Below the pieces are notes generated by a model that ran no database searches, was not told the origin of the DNA, and saw nothing but the letters and a program-made list of their open reading frames with translations. 64,000 bases of DNA, taken from NCBI RefSeq assembly GCF_030408615.1, contig NZ_CP047187.1:2294001-2358000 (forward strand), written 5' to 3'. Position numbers and translations under genes: made by a program. This DNA comes from Corynebacterium bovis DSM 20582 = CIP 54.80 (lineage in GTDB: Bacteria; Actinomycetota; Actinomycetes; Mycobacteriales; Mycobacteriaceae). This document shows positions 18,841-26,913 of this stretch, piece by piece (within the stretch, counting starts at the first letter, position 1; every line of letters begins with the position of its first letter).

Positions 18841-19518
18841 TCAACCCCGGCCGCCCGTCGACATCCGCGGGCGGCTCCACCGCTGGACCAGGGCGAGCAC
18901 CCCCTCGGCGACGAGGGCGACGACGATGACCGACCCGGCCCCGACGAGCACCGTGGGGTAGTCCCGGGTCGCCAGGCCGTCGAGGACGTAGCGGCCGAGG
19001 CCCCCGAGCCCGATGTACGCGCAGACCGTGGCCGTCGCCAGCACCTGGAGCACCGCCGAACGGATGCCGTCGACGATCATCGGCGCGGCGAGCGGCAGTT
19101 CGACCCGGAGGAGGATCTGCCGCTCGCTGAGCCCCACGGCCCGGGCGGCGACGACGGTGTCCCGGTCGACCGACTCCACCCCCGCCGCCGTGCCGGCGAG
19201 GACCGGCGGCACGGCGAGGAGCACGAGGACGGCGACGGCGGGCACGACCGCGTGCCCGGTCGCCCCCGGGACCGCGAGGGCGAGGAACGTCAGCAGGCCC
19301 AGCGACGGCAGCGCCCGCAGGGCACCGCCGAGGCCGATGACGAGCCCCCGGAACCGGCCGGTGTGCCCGACGGCCAGCCCCGCGGGCACGGCCAGCACGA
19401 CCGTGACAGCCATCGCGAGCAGGCTGTACCACAGGTGTTGGCCCACCCGGGTCCACAGACCGGCGGCGCCGGACCACGTCTCCGGGCGGGTGAGCAGGTG
19501 GAACGTCTCCGTCAGCAC
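18841..19518 (-). CDS. ABC transporter permease (OpuBB/OpuBD type)
   Basis: This 225-residue permease has about five or six helices and the cytoplasmic EAA-type loop (ESVDRDTVVAARAVGLSERQILLRVELPLAAPMIVDGIRSAVL). The GTG start lies 4 bases after the preceding permease stop. The second of two paralogous permeases; together they make the channel of the compatible-solute importer. Confidence 0.9.
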   Translation of the reverse strand: MLTETFHLLTRPETWSGAAGLWTRVGQHLWYSLLAMAVTVVLAVPAGLAVGHTGRFRGLVIGLGGALRALPSLGLLTFLALAVPGATGHAVVPAVAVLVLLAVPPVLAGTAAGVESVDRDTVVAARAVGLSERQILLRVELPLAAPMIVDGIRSAVLQVLATATVCAYIGLGGLGRYVLDGLATRDYPTVLVGAGSVIVVALVAEGVLALVQRWSRPRMSTGGRG

Positions 19519-19521
19519 GGG

Positions 19522-20265
19522 CTACACCCCCGCCCGGGAACGCCAGGGCATGAGCACCCGGCCCACGCCGACGAGCACAAGGTCGAGGACCACCGCGACG
19601 GCCACGACCCCGACGACCCCCGCGAGGACCTGCGTCGGGAACCCCCGCTGGAACCCGCGGGTGAAGAGGTCCCCGAGGGTGCTCACCCCGATGAGCGAGC
19701 CGACGGACGCGAGACTCACCGTCGACGCCGAGACGACCCGCACCCCGGTGAGCAGGGCGGGACCGGCCAGCGGCAGCTCGACGGCGACGAACCGTCCCCA
19801 CCCCGAGTGGCCGACGGCGACCGCGGCGTCGCGGAGGTCCGCGTCCACCGTGGCGAACGCCTCGGCGGCGACGCGGACGAGGAGCGCGACACCGTAGAGC
19901 AGCAACGCGACGACGACGTTGAGCGGGCTGAGGATCGACACCCCCATGATGTACGGCAGGATGACGAACAACGCCAGCGACGGCACCGCGTACACCAGGC
20001 CCGTCACGGCCAGCACACCCGTGCCGACGACCGCCGTGCGCCGCCGGCGGCCGAGGCGGTGGACGCCCCACCCCAGCGGCACGGCGACGAGGAACGACAG
20101 CACGACCGCCGGGACGCAGAGCAGCACGTGGTCCCACGCGAGCTCCACCACGGATCCGGCGTTGGTGCGCAGCCAGCCGACGTCGACGCCCGCGACGTCG
20201 CGGGTGAGGGGGTGGGTGGTGGTGGCGTGGGTGGCGGCGGTGGCGTGGGCGAGGGCGGCGGTCAT
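19522..20265 (-). CDS. ABC transporter permease (OpuBB/OpuBD type)
   Basis: This 247-residue permease starts with a hydrophilic, His/Thr-rich stretch. The EAA loop reads TVDADLRDAAVAVGHSGWGRFVAVELPLAGPALLTGVRV. Its ATG overlaps the ATPase stop by 4 bases, giving translational coupling. Paralogous to the next gene, which is the usual arrangement for betaine/choline/carnitine importers. Confidence 0.9.
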   Translation of the reverse strand: MTAALAHATAATHATTTHPLTRDVAGVDVGWLRTNAGSVVELAWDHVLLCVPAVVLSFLVAVPLGWGVHRLGRRRRTAVVGTGVLAVTGLVYAVPSLALFVILPYIMGVSILSPLNVVVALLLYGVALLVRVAAEAFATVDADLRDAAVAVGHSGWGRFVAVELPLAGPALLTGVRVVSASTVSLASVGSLIGVSTLGDLFTRGFQRGFPTQVLAGVVGVVAVAVVLDLVLVGVGRVLMPWRSRAGV

Positions 20266-21110
20266 GACCGGTCCCCCGGCGTGGCACCGGCACCGTCGGC
20301 GTCGGCGTCGAGCGTCCCGACGATCCGCCCGCGCGCGTCCTGCACGACCCGCCTGCCCGCGACGGTCCCGACCTGCAGGCCCCGGCGCTGCCCGCCGACG
20401 AAACTCTCCACGAACCCGTCCGCCGGGCGGAGCATGAGGTCCTCCGGCGTCCCCGCCTGCGCCACCCGCGCCCCGTCCCGCAGCACGACCACCCGGTCGC
20501 CCAGCGCGAAGGCCTCGTCGACGTCGTGCGTCACGAGGATGACGGTCTTGCCGAGCTCCTCCTGGAGCCGCCCGACCTGGTCCTGGAGGTCGCGCCGGAC
20601 GATCGGGTCGACCGCCCCGAAGGGCTCGTCCATGAGGAGGATGTCCGGGTCCCCGGCGAGGGCCCGGGCGACGCCCACCCGTTGCTGCTGCCCGCCGGAC
20701 AGCTGCCGGGGGTAGCGGTCGAGCAGCTCCGGGTGGAGGTCGACGAGCTCCGCGGCGTGGCGGATCCGCTCGTCGAGCCCCGACCCCCGGGTGCCGGTGA
20801 GGCGCGGCACGGTGCCGATGTTGTCCCGCACCGTGCGGTGCGGGAGCAGGCCCGCGTTCTGGATGACGTACCCGATCGACCGCCGCAGCGCGACGGGGTC
20901 GCGGTCGCCCACGGCGGCGCCGTCGATGCGGACCGTGCCGGACGTCGGCTCGACGAGGCGGTTGACGCAGCGGAGCAGCGTGGTCTTGCCGCAGCCGGAC
21001 GAGCCGAGCAGGACCGTCACCTCGCCGGTGGGGACCTCGAGGGAGAAGTCGCGGACCGCGGGCGGACCGGCCCCCGGGTAGTGGACGGTGACGGAGTCGA
21101 AGGTGATCAC
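20262..21110 (-). CDS. ABC transporter ATPase (ProV/OpuA type)
   Basis: This 282-residue ATPase has Walker A (LLGSSGCGKTTLLRC), signature (LSGGQQQRVGVARAL), Walker B (ILLMDEPFGAVDP) and the switch His (ILVTHDVDEAFALGDR). The C-terminal extension after residue 225 is short and lacks a full tandem CBS osmosensor pair, so osmotic gating may differ from OpuA. First gene of the four-gene transporter operon. It starts 55 bases after dcd, so it may also be read from the dcd promoter. Confidence 0.93.
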   Translation of the reverse strand: MITFDSVTVHYPGAGPPAVRDFSLEVPTGEVTVLLGSSGCGKTTLLRCVNRLVEPTSGTVRIDGAAVGDRDPVALRRSIGYVIQNAGLLPHRTVRDNIGTVPRLTGTRGSGLDERIRHAAELVDLHPELLDRYPRQLSGGQQQRVGVARALAGDPDILLMDEPFGAVDPIVRRDLQDQVGRLQEELGKTVILVTHDVDEAFALGDRVVVLRDGARVAQAGTPEDLMLRPADGFVESFVGGQRRGLQVGTVAGRRVVQDARGRIVGTLDADADGAGATPGDRS

Positions 21111-21165
21111 GGTGAGGGGTGCGCTCCAGACGGGTCGCGGGGGCGCGGCGGGCGCCGCGCCGGCG

Positions 21166-21732
21166 TCACGACCGGAAGTTGAGGTAGGCGCGCGACGGGG
21201 TGGGGCCGCGCTGCCCCTGGTACTTCGAGCCGAGCGTACCCGAACCGTAAGGGTTCTCCGCGGGGCTGCTCATGGAGAACAGGGCGAGCTGGCCGATCTT
21301 CATCCCCGGGTACAGGGCGATCGGCAGGTTCGCGGTGTTCGACAGCTCCAGGGTGATGTGCCCGTGGAACCCGGGGTCGATGAACCCGGCCGTCGAGTGC
21401 GTGAGCAGGCCCAGGCGGCCGAGGGAGGACTTCCCCTCCAGGCGGCCGGCGAGGTCGTCCGGGATCGTCACCGCCTCGAGGGTCGCGCCGAGGACGAACT
21501 CGCCCGGGTGGAGGATGAACGCCTCGTCGGCGTCGACCTCGACGAGTGTCGTGAGGTCCTCCTGCGGCTGCTTCGGGTCGATGTGCGTGTACCGGGAGTT
21601 GTTGAACACCCGGAAGTAGCGGTCGAGCCGGACGTCCAGGCTCGACGGCTGCACGAGGGACGCGTCGAGGGGGTCGACGCCCAGGTGTCCGGAGGCGAGG
21701 GCGGCACGGATGTCTCGGTCGGAGAGAAGCAC
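21166..21732 (-). CDS. dcd: dCTP deaminase (probably bifunctional with dUTPase)
   Basis: This 188-residue enzyme starts [21 protein letters not shown]. It carries the substrate and trimer motifs [53 protein letters not shown] and [14 protein letters not shown]. Mycobacterial Dcd of the same type makes dUMP directly from dCTP. It supplies the dTMP precursor pathway. It is divergent from the tRNA-Gly gene. Confidence 0.97.
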   Translation of the reverse strand: MLLSDRDIRAALASGHLGVDPLDASLVQPSSLDVRLDRYFRVFNNSRYTHIDPKQPQEDLTTLVEVDADEAFILHPGEFVLGATLEAVTIPDDLAGRLEGKSSLGRLGLLTHSTAGFIDPGFHGHITLELSNTANLPIALYPGMKIGQLALFSMSSPAENPYGSGTLGSKYQGQRGPTPSRAYLNFRS

Positions 21733-21846
21733 GCCACAACCCTAGCGCAGGGGCGGATCGGCGTGGTGGAACGCCGGTGCCGGGGCGGGCGGCCGCGGCG
21801 GTGCCCTGGTACGGGGGCGGATTGCCGCGGCGGCGCGGGCGTATGT

Positions 21847-21852
21847 TAGAGT
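21847..21852 (+). promoter_or_regulatory. Candidate -10 of the tRNA-Gly promoter
   Basis: TAGAGT at 21847-21852 lies 19 bases after TTGCCG at 21822-21827, and about 83 bases before the tRNA. The spacer is longer than ideal. The same -10 hexamer recurs at 5034 and 45124. Confidence 0.35.
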
Positions 21853-21934
21853 CTGTTCCCACAGCGCACGGCACACTGTCCGGACGCTGGGCGGCCCGTG
21901 GTCGGCCGCCGGTCACGAGCAGATCGTGGACACT

Positions 21935-22008
21935 GCCGATGTAGTTCAATGGTAGAACTCCTGCTTCCCAAGCAGGCGGCGCGGGTTCGATTCCCGTCAT
22001 CGGCTCCA
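21935..22008 (+). tRNA. tRNA-Gly (anticodon CCC), CCA encoded
   Basis: The acceptor stem GCCGATG pairs with CATCGGC, followed by discriminator T and encoded CCA (22006-22008). The anticodon arm is CCTGC-TTCCCAA-GCAGG, so the anticodon is CCC and reads GGG. The T-loop is GTTCGATTC. A strong hairpin follows. Confidence 0.97.
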
Positions 22009-22014
22009 GAACAG

Positions 22015-22052
22015 GACGAGGGCGTCCCCGGATTTCCGGGGGCGCCCTCGTC
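22015..22052 (+). terminator. Terminator hairpin after tRNA-Gly
   Basis: GACGAGGGCG(T)CCCCGG pairs with CCGGGG(G)CGCCCTCGTC around an ATTT loop, giving about 16 base pairs with one mismatch. It begins 6 bases after the tRNA CCA. Confidence 0.85.
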
Positions 22053-22095
22053 GCGTGCGCACCTGCGTGGCGGGCCGCCGGGCACGCGTGCCGGC

Positions 22096-22206
22096 AGCAA
22101 CTGGCAGCTCCGGGTCAAAAATCGCCTCCTTTTTGACCCCGCACTGCCAGAAGCCCACATCACCGCCACTCCGGTGACCCCGCACTGCCGGCAGCTCACA
22201 TCACCG
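22096..22206. repeat. Dispersed hairpin repeat, copy A, with tandem partial duplication
   Basis: From 22096 the sequence AGCAACTGGCAG leads into a nested hairpin: outer arms CTGGCAG/CTGCCAG and inner arms GGGTCAAAAA/TTTTTGACCC. The same element recurs at 44969-45032. A 41-base unit beginning TGACCCCGCACTGCC at 22134 is repeated imperfectly from 22175. It ends 10 bases from the stop of the minus-strand PfpI gene, so it may act as a bidirectional terminator. Confidence 0.8.
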
Positions 22207-22216
22207 GCGCTTCCGG

Positions 22217-22747
22217 TCAGTCCTTCTCGATCGCCGCGATGAAGGCGTCGAGGTCACCGGGGTTCCGGGAGGTGATGAGCCGCCATCCGTCGGTGTCGCA
22301 GACCACGACCTCCTCGTCGTGCCAGGTCGCGCCCGCATTGACGAGGTCGGGCCGGATCGAGGAGAAGGACGTGAGGTTCTTCCCCTTCGCCAGCTCCGTG
22401 TCGACGAGGACCCACGGCGCGTGGCAGATCGCCGCGACCGTCCGGCCGGCCTTCGCCTGGGCGGAGACGATGTCGCGGATGCCCTCGTCCGCCCGGGCGG
22501 TGTCCGCGTTGACGGTGCCGCCGGGCAGGACGATGACGTCGAACTCCCCGGTCACGTCGGCGAGCGCGGTGTCCGTGGGCACGGTGACGTCTGGGTTCCG
22601 GTCGTCGGTGACGGTCTGCACGTCCCCACCGCCGGGGGTCGCGACGGTGACCGTGTGGCCGTCGGCGCGCAGGGTCTCGAGGGGCTGGACGATTTCGGGC
22701 TTCTCCACGCCGTAGTCGGTGGACAGGATGAGGATGTTCTTCGCCAT
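22217..22747 (-). CDS. DJ-1/PfpI-family protein
   Basis: This 176-residue protein starts MAKNILILSTDYGVEKPE. It carries the nucleophile elbow AICHAPWVL with Cys108, the PfpI-type GGTVNADTARAD loop, and the end ITSRNPGDLDAFIAAIEKD, which is typical of YhbO/PfpI protein deglycases or stress-response amidotransferase-fold proteins. AAAGGA lies before the ATG; the longer frame upstream is non-coding. Its exact substrate is unknown. Confidence 0.92.
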   Translation of the reverse strand: MAKNILILSTDYGVEKPEIVQPLETLRADGHTVTVATPGGGDVQTVTDDRNPDVTVPTDTALADVTGEFDVIVLPGGTVNADTARADEGIRDIVSAQAKAGRTVAAICHAPWVLVDTELAKGKNLTSFSSIRPDLVNAGATWHDEEVVVCDTDGWRLITSRNPGDLDAFIAAIEKD

Positions 22748-23202
22748 GTCGGGTGTCCTTTCGCCGTTCGGGTGACGGCCCGCAGGTCCGGGGGCGGGCC
22801 TCGTCCGCGACCGTACGCCCCACCGCCGCCCCCGCGCCGTGGCCGATCCTGCCGACCCGGCCGCGCCGTGGCCGCCCCGGCCGCCCCCGCCTGACCCACA
22901 CCCCCCCGCGCCGCCCGCACCCGCCGACCCACCCCGCGCCACGCCACTCCGCCCCGCTCCACATCACGCGGCCCGCCACCGCCGTGTAGCACGATTCGCC
23001 GCGCTCCGCAGCCGCCCGCCCCCGCGGCCCACCACGGCCCCGGCACCGCCGTGTAACACGAATAGCCCCACGCCACGCCGACAGCTTCAGTTTTTATGCT
23101 CATCGGCAGTACGCCTTATACTCACCCAGCCCACGGCTTCACATCACCTGCCCCCAGGCGGCCGCCGGGCCCCCACACCTCACCCACGCAAGGAGATTGG
23201 AC
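22748..23202. other. Divergent intergenic region with two CGTGTARCACG boxes
   Basis: The region 22748-22975 is very GC-rich and featureless. Two copies of CACCGCCGTGTARCACGAW follow (boxes CGTGTAGCACG at 22983-22993 and CGTGTAACACG at 23050-23060, the second a perfect palindrome, 67 bases apart). After 23085 the DNA is AT-richer and carries TATACT at 23117-23122, a good -10 for the surface-protein gene. A repressor or activator acting at the boxes is inferred. Confidence 0.5.
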
Positions 23203-25191
23203 GTGATCCCCCAACGCCGACTTCTCGCCGCCACCCTCGCCGCCTCGGTGAGCGTGCTCGCGGCCACCCCCTCCCCCGCACTCGCCGTCGACGGCCAGCA
23301 CCAGAACATCATCTACGCCGCGGGCGTGGACGTCCGCGGTGCCGGCGTCCAGGCCTCCCCCGGGTCGACGGCCACCCTGTCCTGGGACGTCGTCGTCGTG
23401 CCGACGGACGCCGGGAACCGCCGGGCCGTCGGCCACGCCTACCTCGTGAGCCTCCCCGCCTCGCTGACGAACGTCCGCTTCACCGTGACGAGCGTCCCGC
23501 CGACGACCGACTTCAACGACCGGAACCCCTCGGTCCCGATCGGCCCCGTGGAGGCGACCGTCGTCGACGACGCCACCCGCTCCGCGCGCTTCCCCTCCGC
23601 CGAGGAGTACAACCAGGGCCGGGACACCTTCCAGGTCGGCCGCGTCGGCCCGGACGATTTCGCCCCGGACTACCTGCAGGACGGCCCGTACATCCCCGCC
23701 CAGTACTTCCGCCTCACGACGGCGACGGGCGGGGCGACGACGTTCCGCATCACCGCCGAGACCACCGTCCCCGCCGACAGCGCCCCCGGCGTGCTCCGCA
23801 TCCCGGTGCGCGTCGAGAACGAGACCGTGGCGGACTCCGCGGACGGCCTGGGCACCTTCGTCGAGGGCGCGCGGAGCCTCCTCGACCTGCGCCGACCGGC
23901 CGACACGGGCCTGCCCGCCCCGCAGAAGATCGGCTTCGTCCTGCCGTTCGACCGTTCGATCCCCGGCGACATCACGTGCGCGGCGACCCAGTGGACGGGC
24001 GACCCGTACGCCCCGGGCACGGACCACGAGAACACCCTCGTGGACTACAACGCGGTCATCATCGGCGACGACTTCGCGACCCGGTACATCGGCGCGAAGG
24101 AGGACCTCTGCGACCGCGCGGTCAACGAGGTCACGGTCATGCCGGGGGCTGTCCCGCCGGGGAAGGGGACGACGGCCACAGGGACGACGGACCCCTCCAC
24201 GGCCCCGGGCACCTCCACGGCCGGGACCACGTCGGCCGCCCCGGCAGCCCCGACCGCCTCCGCGACGGAGACGACGGAGCCCACGCCGGGCACCTCCCCG
24301 GCGGAGACGACGCCGGCCGCTCCGGCGACGGAGACCGCTCCGGCGACGCCGACGACCGGGACCACGGAGCCGACGTCGTCCGCCCCGGCGGCCCCGACCG
24401 CCACCCCGACGGAGACCACGCCGGCCGCGCCGGCGGCTCCGACCGCCACCTCGACGGAGACCACGCCGGTGACCACGGAGACCACGCCGGCCGCCCCGGC
24501 GGCTCCGAGCGCCACCTCGACGGAGACGACCCCGGCGACCCCGGCGACCACGTCGGCCACCCCGACCGCCGCCCCGACCACGTCGGGCACGCCGACGACG
24601 TCGAGCGTCGCCCCGACCACGCCGTCCGCCCCCGGTGACGGCGGGTCGGTGACCGGCTCACTGACCGGTTCGCTGCCCGGTTCGCTCGACGGGTCGCTGA
24701 CCGGCTCACTCACCAGGCCGTCGGCGCTCATCCCCGCGCTCGTCGGGTCCGGCGCGGGCGTCCTCGCCGTCGGGCTCCTCGGCGGGCTGGTCTCCGGCTC
24801 GTCCGGGGCCGGCGCGCACCCGGGCCTCCCCGGGCTTCCGCCGCTCCCCGACTTCCCCGCCCTCCCCGGCCTCCCCGCGCTCCCGGGCCTCGCGGGCTCG
24901 GCGGCCCCGGCGGGTGCGGGTAGCGCAGCGGCACCGACGACCACCCCGGTCCCGAACGGCGCAGGGACCGCAGGCAACGCGGTGCCGGCTGTCACGGGCG
25001 GCAGCACGGTGACCCCGGGGTCCGCGGCCACGGCCGCGACCGGGTCCACCGCCGCGCAGACCACCGCGCAGCCCGCCGCGCGCGCCGAACTCGCGCGCAC
25101 GGGTGTCAGCGACGTCGCCGGCGCGGTCGCGCTCGCGGCCCTCGCGCTGGTCGGCGGCGCGACGCTCCTCGTGCTGCGCCGCCGCGCCTGA
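23203..25191 (+). CDS. Cell-wall-anchored surface protein with LARTG sorting signal
   Basis: This 662-residue protein starts at the GTG at 23203, 7 bases after AAGGAG; a TTG at 23197 is too close to the site. Residues 1-28 are a signal peptide ending SPALA. A beta-rich N-terminal domain (about 30-310) contains two Cys (DITCAATQW and KEDLCDRA). A Thr/Pro/Ala/Glu stalk follows (about 320-480) with TTPAAPAAPTAT-type repeats, then a Gly/Leu/Pro segment. The end is LARTG, a hydrophobic helix and RRR. The LAxTG motif is the class E sortase signal common in high-GC actinobacteria, rather than LPxTG. No sortase gene is in the window. Confidence 0.88.
   Translation: MIPQRRLLAATLAASVSVLAATPSPALAVDGQHQNIIYAAGVDVRGAGVQASPGSTATLSWDVVVVPTDAGNRRAVGHAYLVSLPASLTNVRFTVTSVPPTTDFNDRNPSVPIGPVEATVVDDATRSARFPSAEEYNQGRDTFQVGRVGPDDFAPDYLQDGPYIPAQYFRLTTATGGATTFRITAETTVPADSAPGVLRIPVRVENETVADSADGLGTFVEGARSLLDLRRPADTGLPAPQKIGFVLPFDRSIPGDITCAATQWTGDPYAPGTDHENTLVDYNAVIIGDDFATRYIGAKEDLCDRAVNEVTVMPGAVPPGKGTTATGTTDPSTAPGTSTAGTTSAAPAAPTASATETTEPTPGTSPAETTPAAPATETAPATPTTGTTEPTSSAPAAPTATPTETTPAAPAAPTATSTETTPVTTETTPAAPAAPSATSTETTPATPATTSATPTAAPTTSGTPTTSSVAPTTPSAPGDGGSVTGSLTGSLPGSLDGSLTGSLTRPSALIPALVGSGAGVLAVGLLGGLVSGSSGAGAHPGLPGLPPLPDFPALPGLPALPGLAGSAAPAGAGSAAAPTTTPVPNGAGTAGNAVPAVTGGSTVTPGSAATAATGSTAAQTTAQPAARAELARTGVSDVAGAVALAALALVGGATLLVLRRRA
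24160..24600 (+). repeat. Stalk repeats (Thr/Pro/Ala/Glu coding)
   Basis: Imperfect units of GAGACCACGCCGGCC and GCCCCGGCGGCTCCGACCGCC alternate through the stalk region of the surface protein, encoding ETTPAAPAAPTATSTETTP. Length variation between strains would be expected. Confidence 0.8.
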
Positions 25192-25303
25192 CGCTCACCC
25201 GCGGCACCCCGGCCCCGCACCCGCGCACGGGCGGCACCCCGGAGGCGTCCGTCGTCCCCCGACCCCGGACGCACCCCGCCCCGACCCGCCCCCGGACGCA
25301 CGA

Positions 25304-25338
25304 CGGCCCCGCACACTCCCTCGGAGCGCGCGGGGCCG
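25304..25338. terminator. Hairpin between convergent surface-protein and secreted-protein genes
   Basis: CGGCCCCGC (25304-25312) pairs with GCGGGGCCG (25330-25338), with an inner CTCC-CTC-GGAG stem. It serves either or both converging transcripts. Confidence 0.7.
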
Positions 25339-25408
25339 GTGGCCGCCGGGTCGGCGTCAGACAGCGCCGGACAGCGCCGGTCAGCGTCGGTGACGCGTGA
25401 CCGCCGCG

Positions 25409-26065
25409 TCAGTACGCGTCGTTGTCCGTGATCTGGAGCTCCGAGTACCGGGACTCCGGGGACGTCGCGTGGTACGGCTTCCCCTCGGCGTGCCACACGA
25501 GGTCGTCGCCGCAGCGGACGTCCTGGGCGTCGACGTCGAGCATCGTGAAGCCCCAGACGAGCCGGCCCTTCTTGTGCGGGGCCAGGTCGTACGGGCCGAC
25601 GACCTGCTTGAGCTTCCAGGAGATCTCGTTGACGTAGCTCATCCCGAACGCCAGGGTGAGGTACTTGGCGATCTCTCCCTCGCCCTCGCCCTTGGCGCTG
25701 ACCTCGGTCGTCTGCTTCCGGATGTCGGTCACCGTGTGCTGGACCGGCACCTTCTCGTCGTTGAGGTTCTGCACGCTCGACGCGTCGGTCTGCTTGAACC
25801 AGCGGCGCTTCGCCTCGACGTACGTGCCGACCGACCCGGGCGGGGTGCACCGGGTGCCCGGCTTGTAGTCGTCGTTCCACCGCTGCGGGAGCTCGAAGTC
25901 CCCGCCGAAGCCGGACGACGCGGTCTTCTGGCCGGTCGTGTCGACGGGGGCGGGCGTCGCGGCACCCGCCACGGCCGGGGTCCCGACGACCGTCGCGGCC
26001 GCCAGCACCGCCGCGGCCGATGCGGTGGCCGCCCTCCGCAGGGCGGTGGTGTGGGCTGTCCTCAT
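25409..26065 (-). CDS. Secreted paired-cysteine beta-rich protein, paralogue A
   Basis: This 218-residue protein has a clear signal peptide (residues 1-35, ending GAA). The mature part aligns along its length with the next gene: C at about 72 in KPGTRCTPPG, KRRWF, LNDEKVPVQHTVTDI, then a Thr/Ser/Glu-alternating stretch, VVGPYDLAPHKKGRL and a second Cys in DVRCGDDLVW. The alternating polar/hydrophobic central part resembles the strand-swapped core of aerolysin/ETX-type pore formers, but this is a visual impression only. GAAGGAGG precedes the ATG. Only 61 bases separate it from paralogue B, so the two are probably co-transcribed. Function unknown. Confidence 0.8.
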   Translation of the reverse strand: MRTAHTTALRRAATASAAAVLAAATVVGTPAVAGAATPAPVDTTGQKTASSGFGGDFELPQRWNDDYKPGTRCTPPGSVGTYVEAKRRWFKQTDASSVQNLNDEKVPVQHTVTDIRKQTTEVSAKGEGEGEIAKYLTLAFGMSYVNEISWKLKQVVGPYDLAPHKKGRLVWGFTMLDVDAQDVRCGDDLVWHAEGKPYHATSPESRYSELQITDNDAY

Positions 26066-26126
26066 GGACGCCTCCTTCGGTTTCCGGTGGATGGGTTCCG
26101 GTGGATGGGGGTGGGGGGGTGACGGA

Positions 26127-26705
26127 CTAGCCCGTCATGTCCTTGTTGTCACGGGTGCTGACCTGCACGGAGCGCTCCTTCGGGAGGCTGGCGGTGAAGG
26201 TCTGGCCGGTGCCCTGCCACGTGTGGTCGGAACCGCAGACCGTCTTCTCGCCCTCGAAGTCGGAGACGACCCAGCCGGCCTTGAGCACGGCGGTCTTGCC
26301 CGGGGCGATGTTGTACGGGCCGACGGTCTCGCCGACCTCGTAGGTCTGCGTGTCGGTGTAGCTGCTGGAGAAGGTGAAGTGGATGAGGTCGAGGAGCTTG
26401 AAGTCGACGCTCGCGGAGACGTTCCACGTCTTCGTCTTCGTCTCGGTCACGGCGCGGGTGACCGGCAGCGGCTCGTCGTTGAAGTTGGACACGGTCCACG
26501 TGCCGGCGGAGCCGTCGAAGTACGTGCGCTTGATGTCGATGGTCTGGCCCCGGTCGCCCGGGTTGACGCACTTCTCGCCGATGGTGGTCGGGTTGGCGGG
26601 GCCGAGGTCACGCTGCGGCAGGGCGGACGCGGCCGGGGCCTGGAGCGCGGCGGCGGCCAGCACGCCGGTGGCGGCGGTCGCGGTGAGGATGCGGCGGACG
26701 GTCAT
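26127..26705 (-). CDS. Secreted paired-cysteine beta-rich protein, paralogue B
   Basis: This 192-residue protein has a signal peptide (MTVRRILTATAATGVLAAAALQ, cleaved near ASA). The mature part carries the same landmarks as paralogue A: KCVNPGDRG, KRTYF, FNDEPLPVTRAVTETKTKTWNVSASVDF, SSSYTDTQTYEVGETVGPYNIAPGKTAVL, and TVCGSDHTW. The run ETKTKTWNVSASV...FTFSSSYTDTQTY has the alternating Ser/Thr pattern of an amphipathic beta hairpin, as in aerolysin-like toxins (inference). GAGGAG precedes the ATG; the open frame continues upstream without a signal-peptide-like start, so the ATG at 26705 is preferred. Confidence 0.82.
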   Translation of the reverse strand: MTVRRILTATAATGVLAAAALQAPAASALPQRDLGPANPTTIGEKCVNPGDRGQTIDIKRTYFDGSAGTWTVSNFNDEPLPVTRAVTETKTKTWNVSASVDFKLLDLIHFTFSSSYTDTQTYEVGETVGPYNIAPGKTAVLKAGWVVSDFEGEKTVCGSDHTWQGTGQTFTASLPKERSVQVSTRDNKDMTG

Positions 26706-26873
26706 GATGTTCTCCTCTGTCAGGGGTGTGCTGAGGTCTGTGGGTGGTGACGGCCACGGTCGGTGACGGCCGGGGTGGGGTCGGCAGGGGGTCGACGCCG
26801 ACGGCCGGCGTGGTGGCCGGTGGTGACGCTGGTGCCCGGGCCGCCCCGGAGCCCGCACGGTCACCGGACGTTC

Positions 26874-26889
26874 GTCCGGCGGACCGCCC
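26874..26889. terminator. Short hairpin after paralogue C
   Basis: CCGGACG-TT-CGTCCGG is a perfect 7-bp dyad beginning 25 bases beyond the stop of the minus-strand gene. It may be a weak terminator or an operator for paralogue B. Confidence 0.35.
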
Positions 26890-26913
26890 GGTGCCCCGGG
26901 GCGGGGCGGGGCG

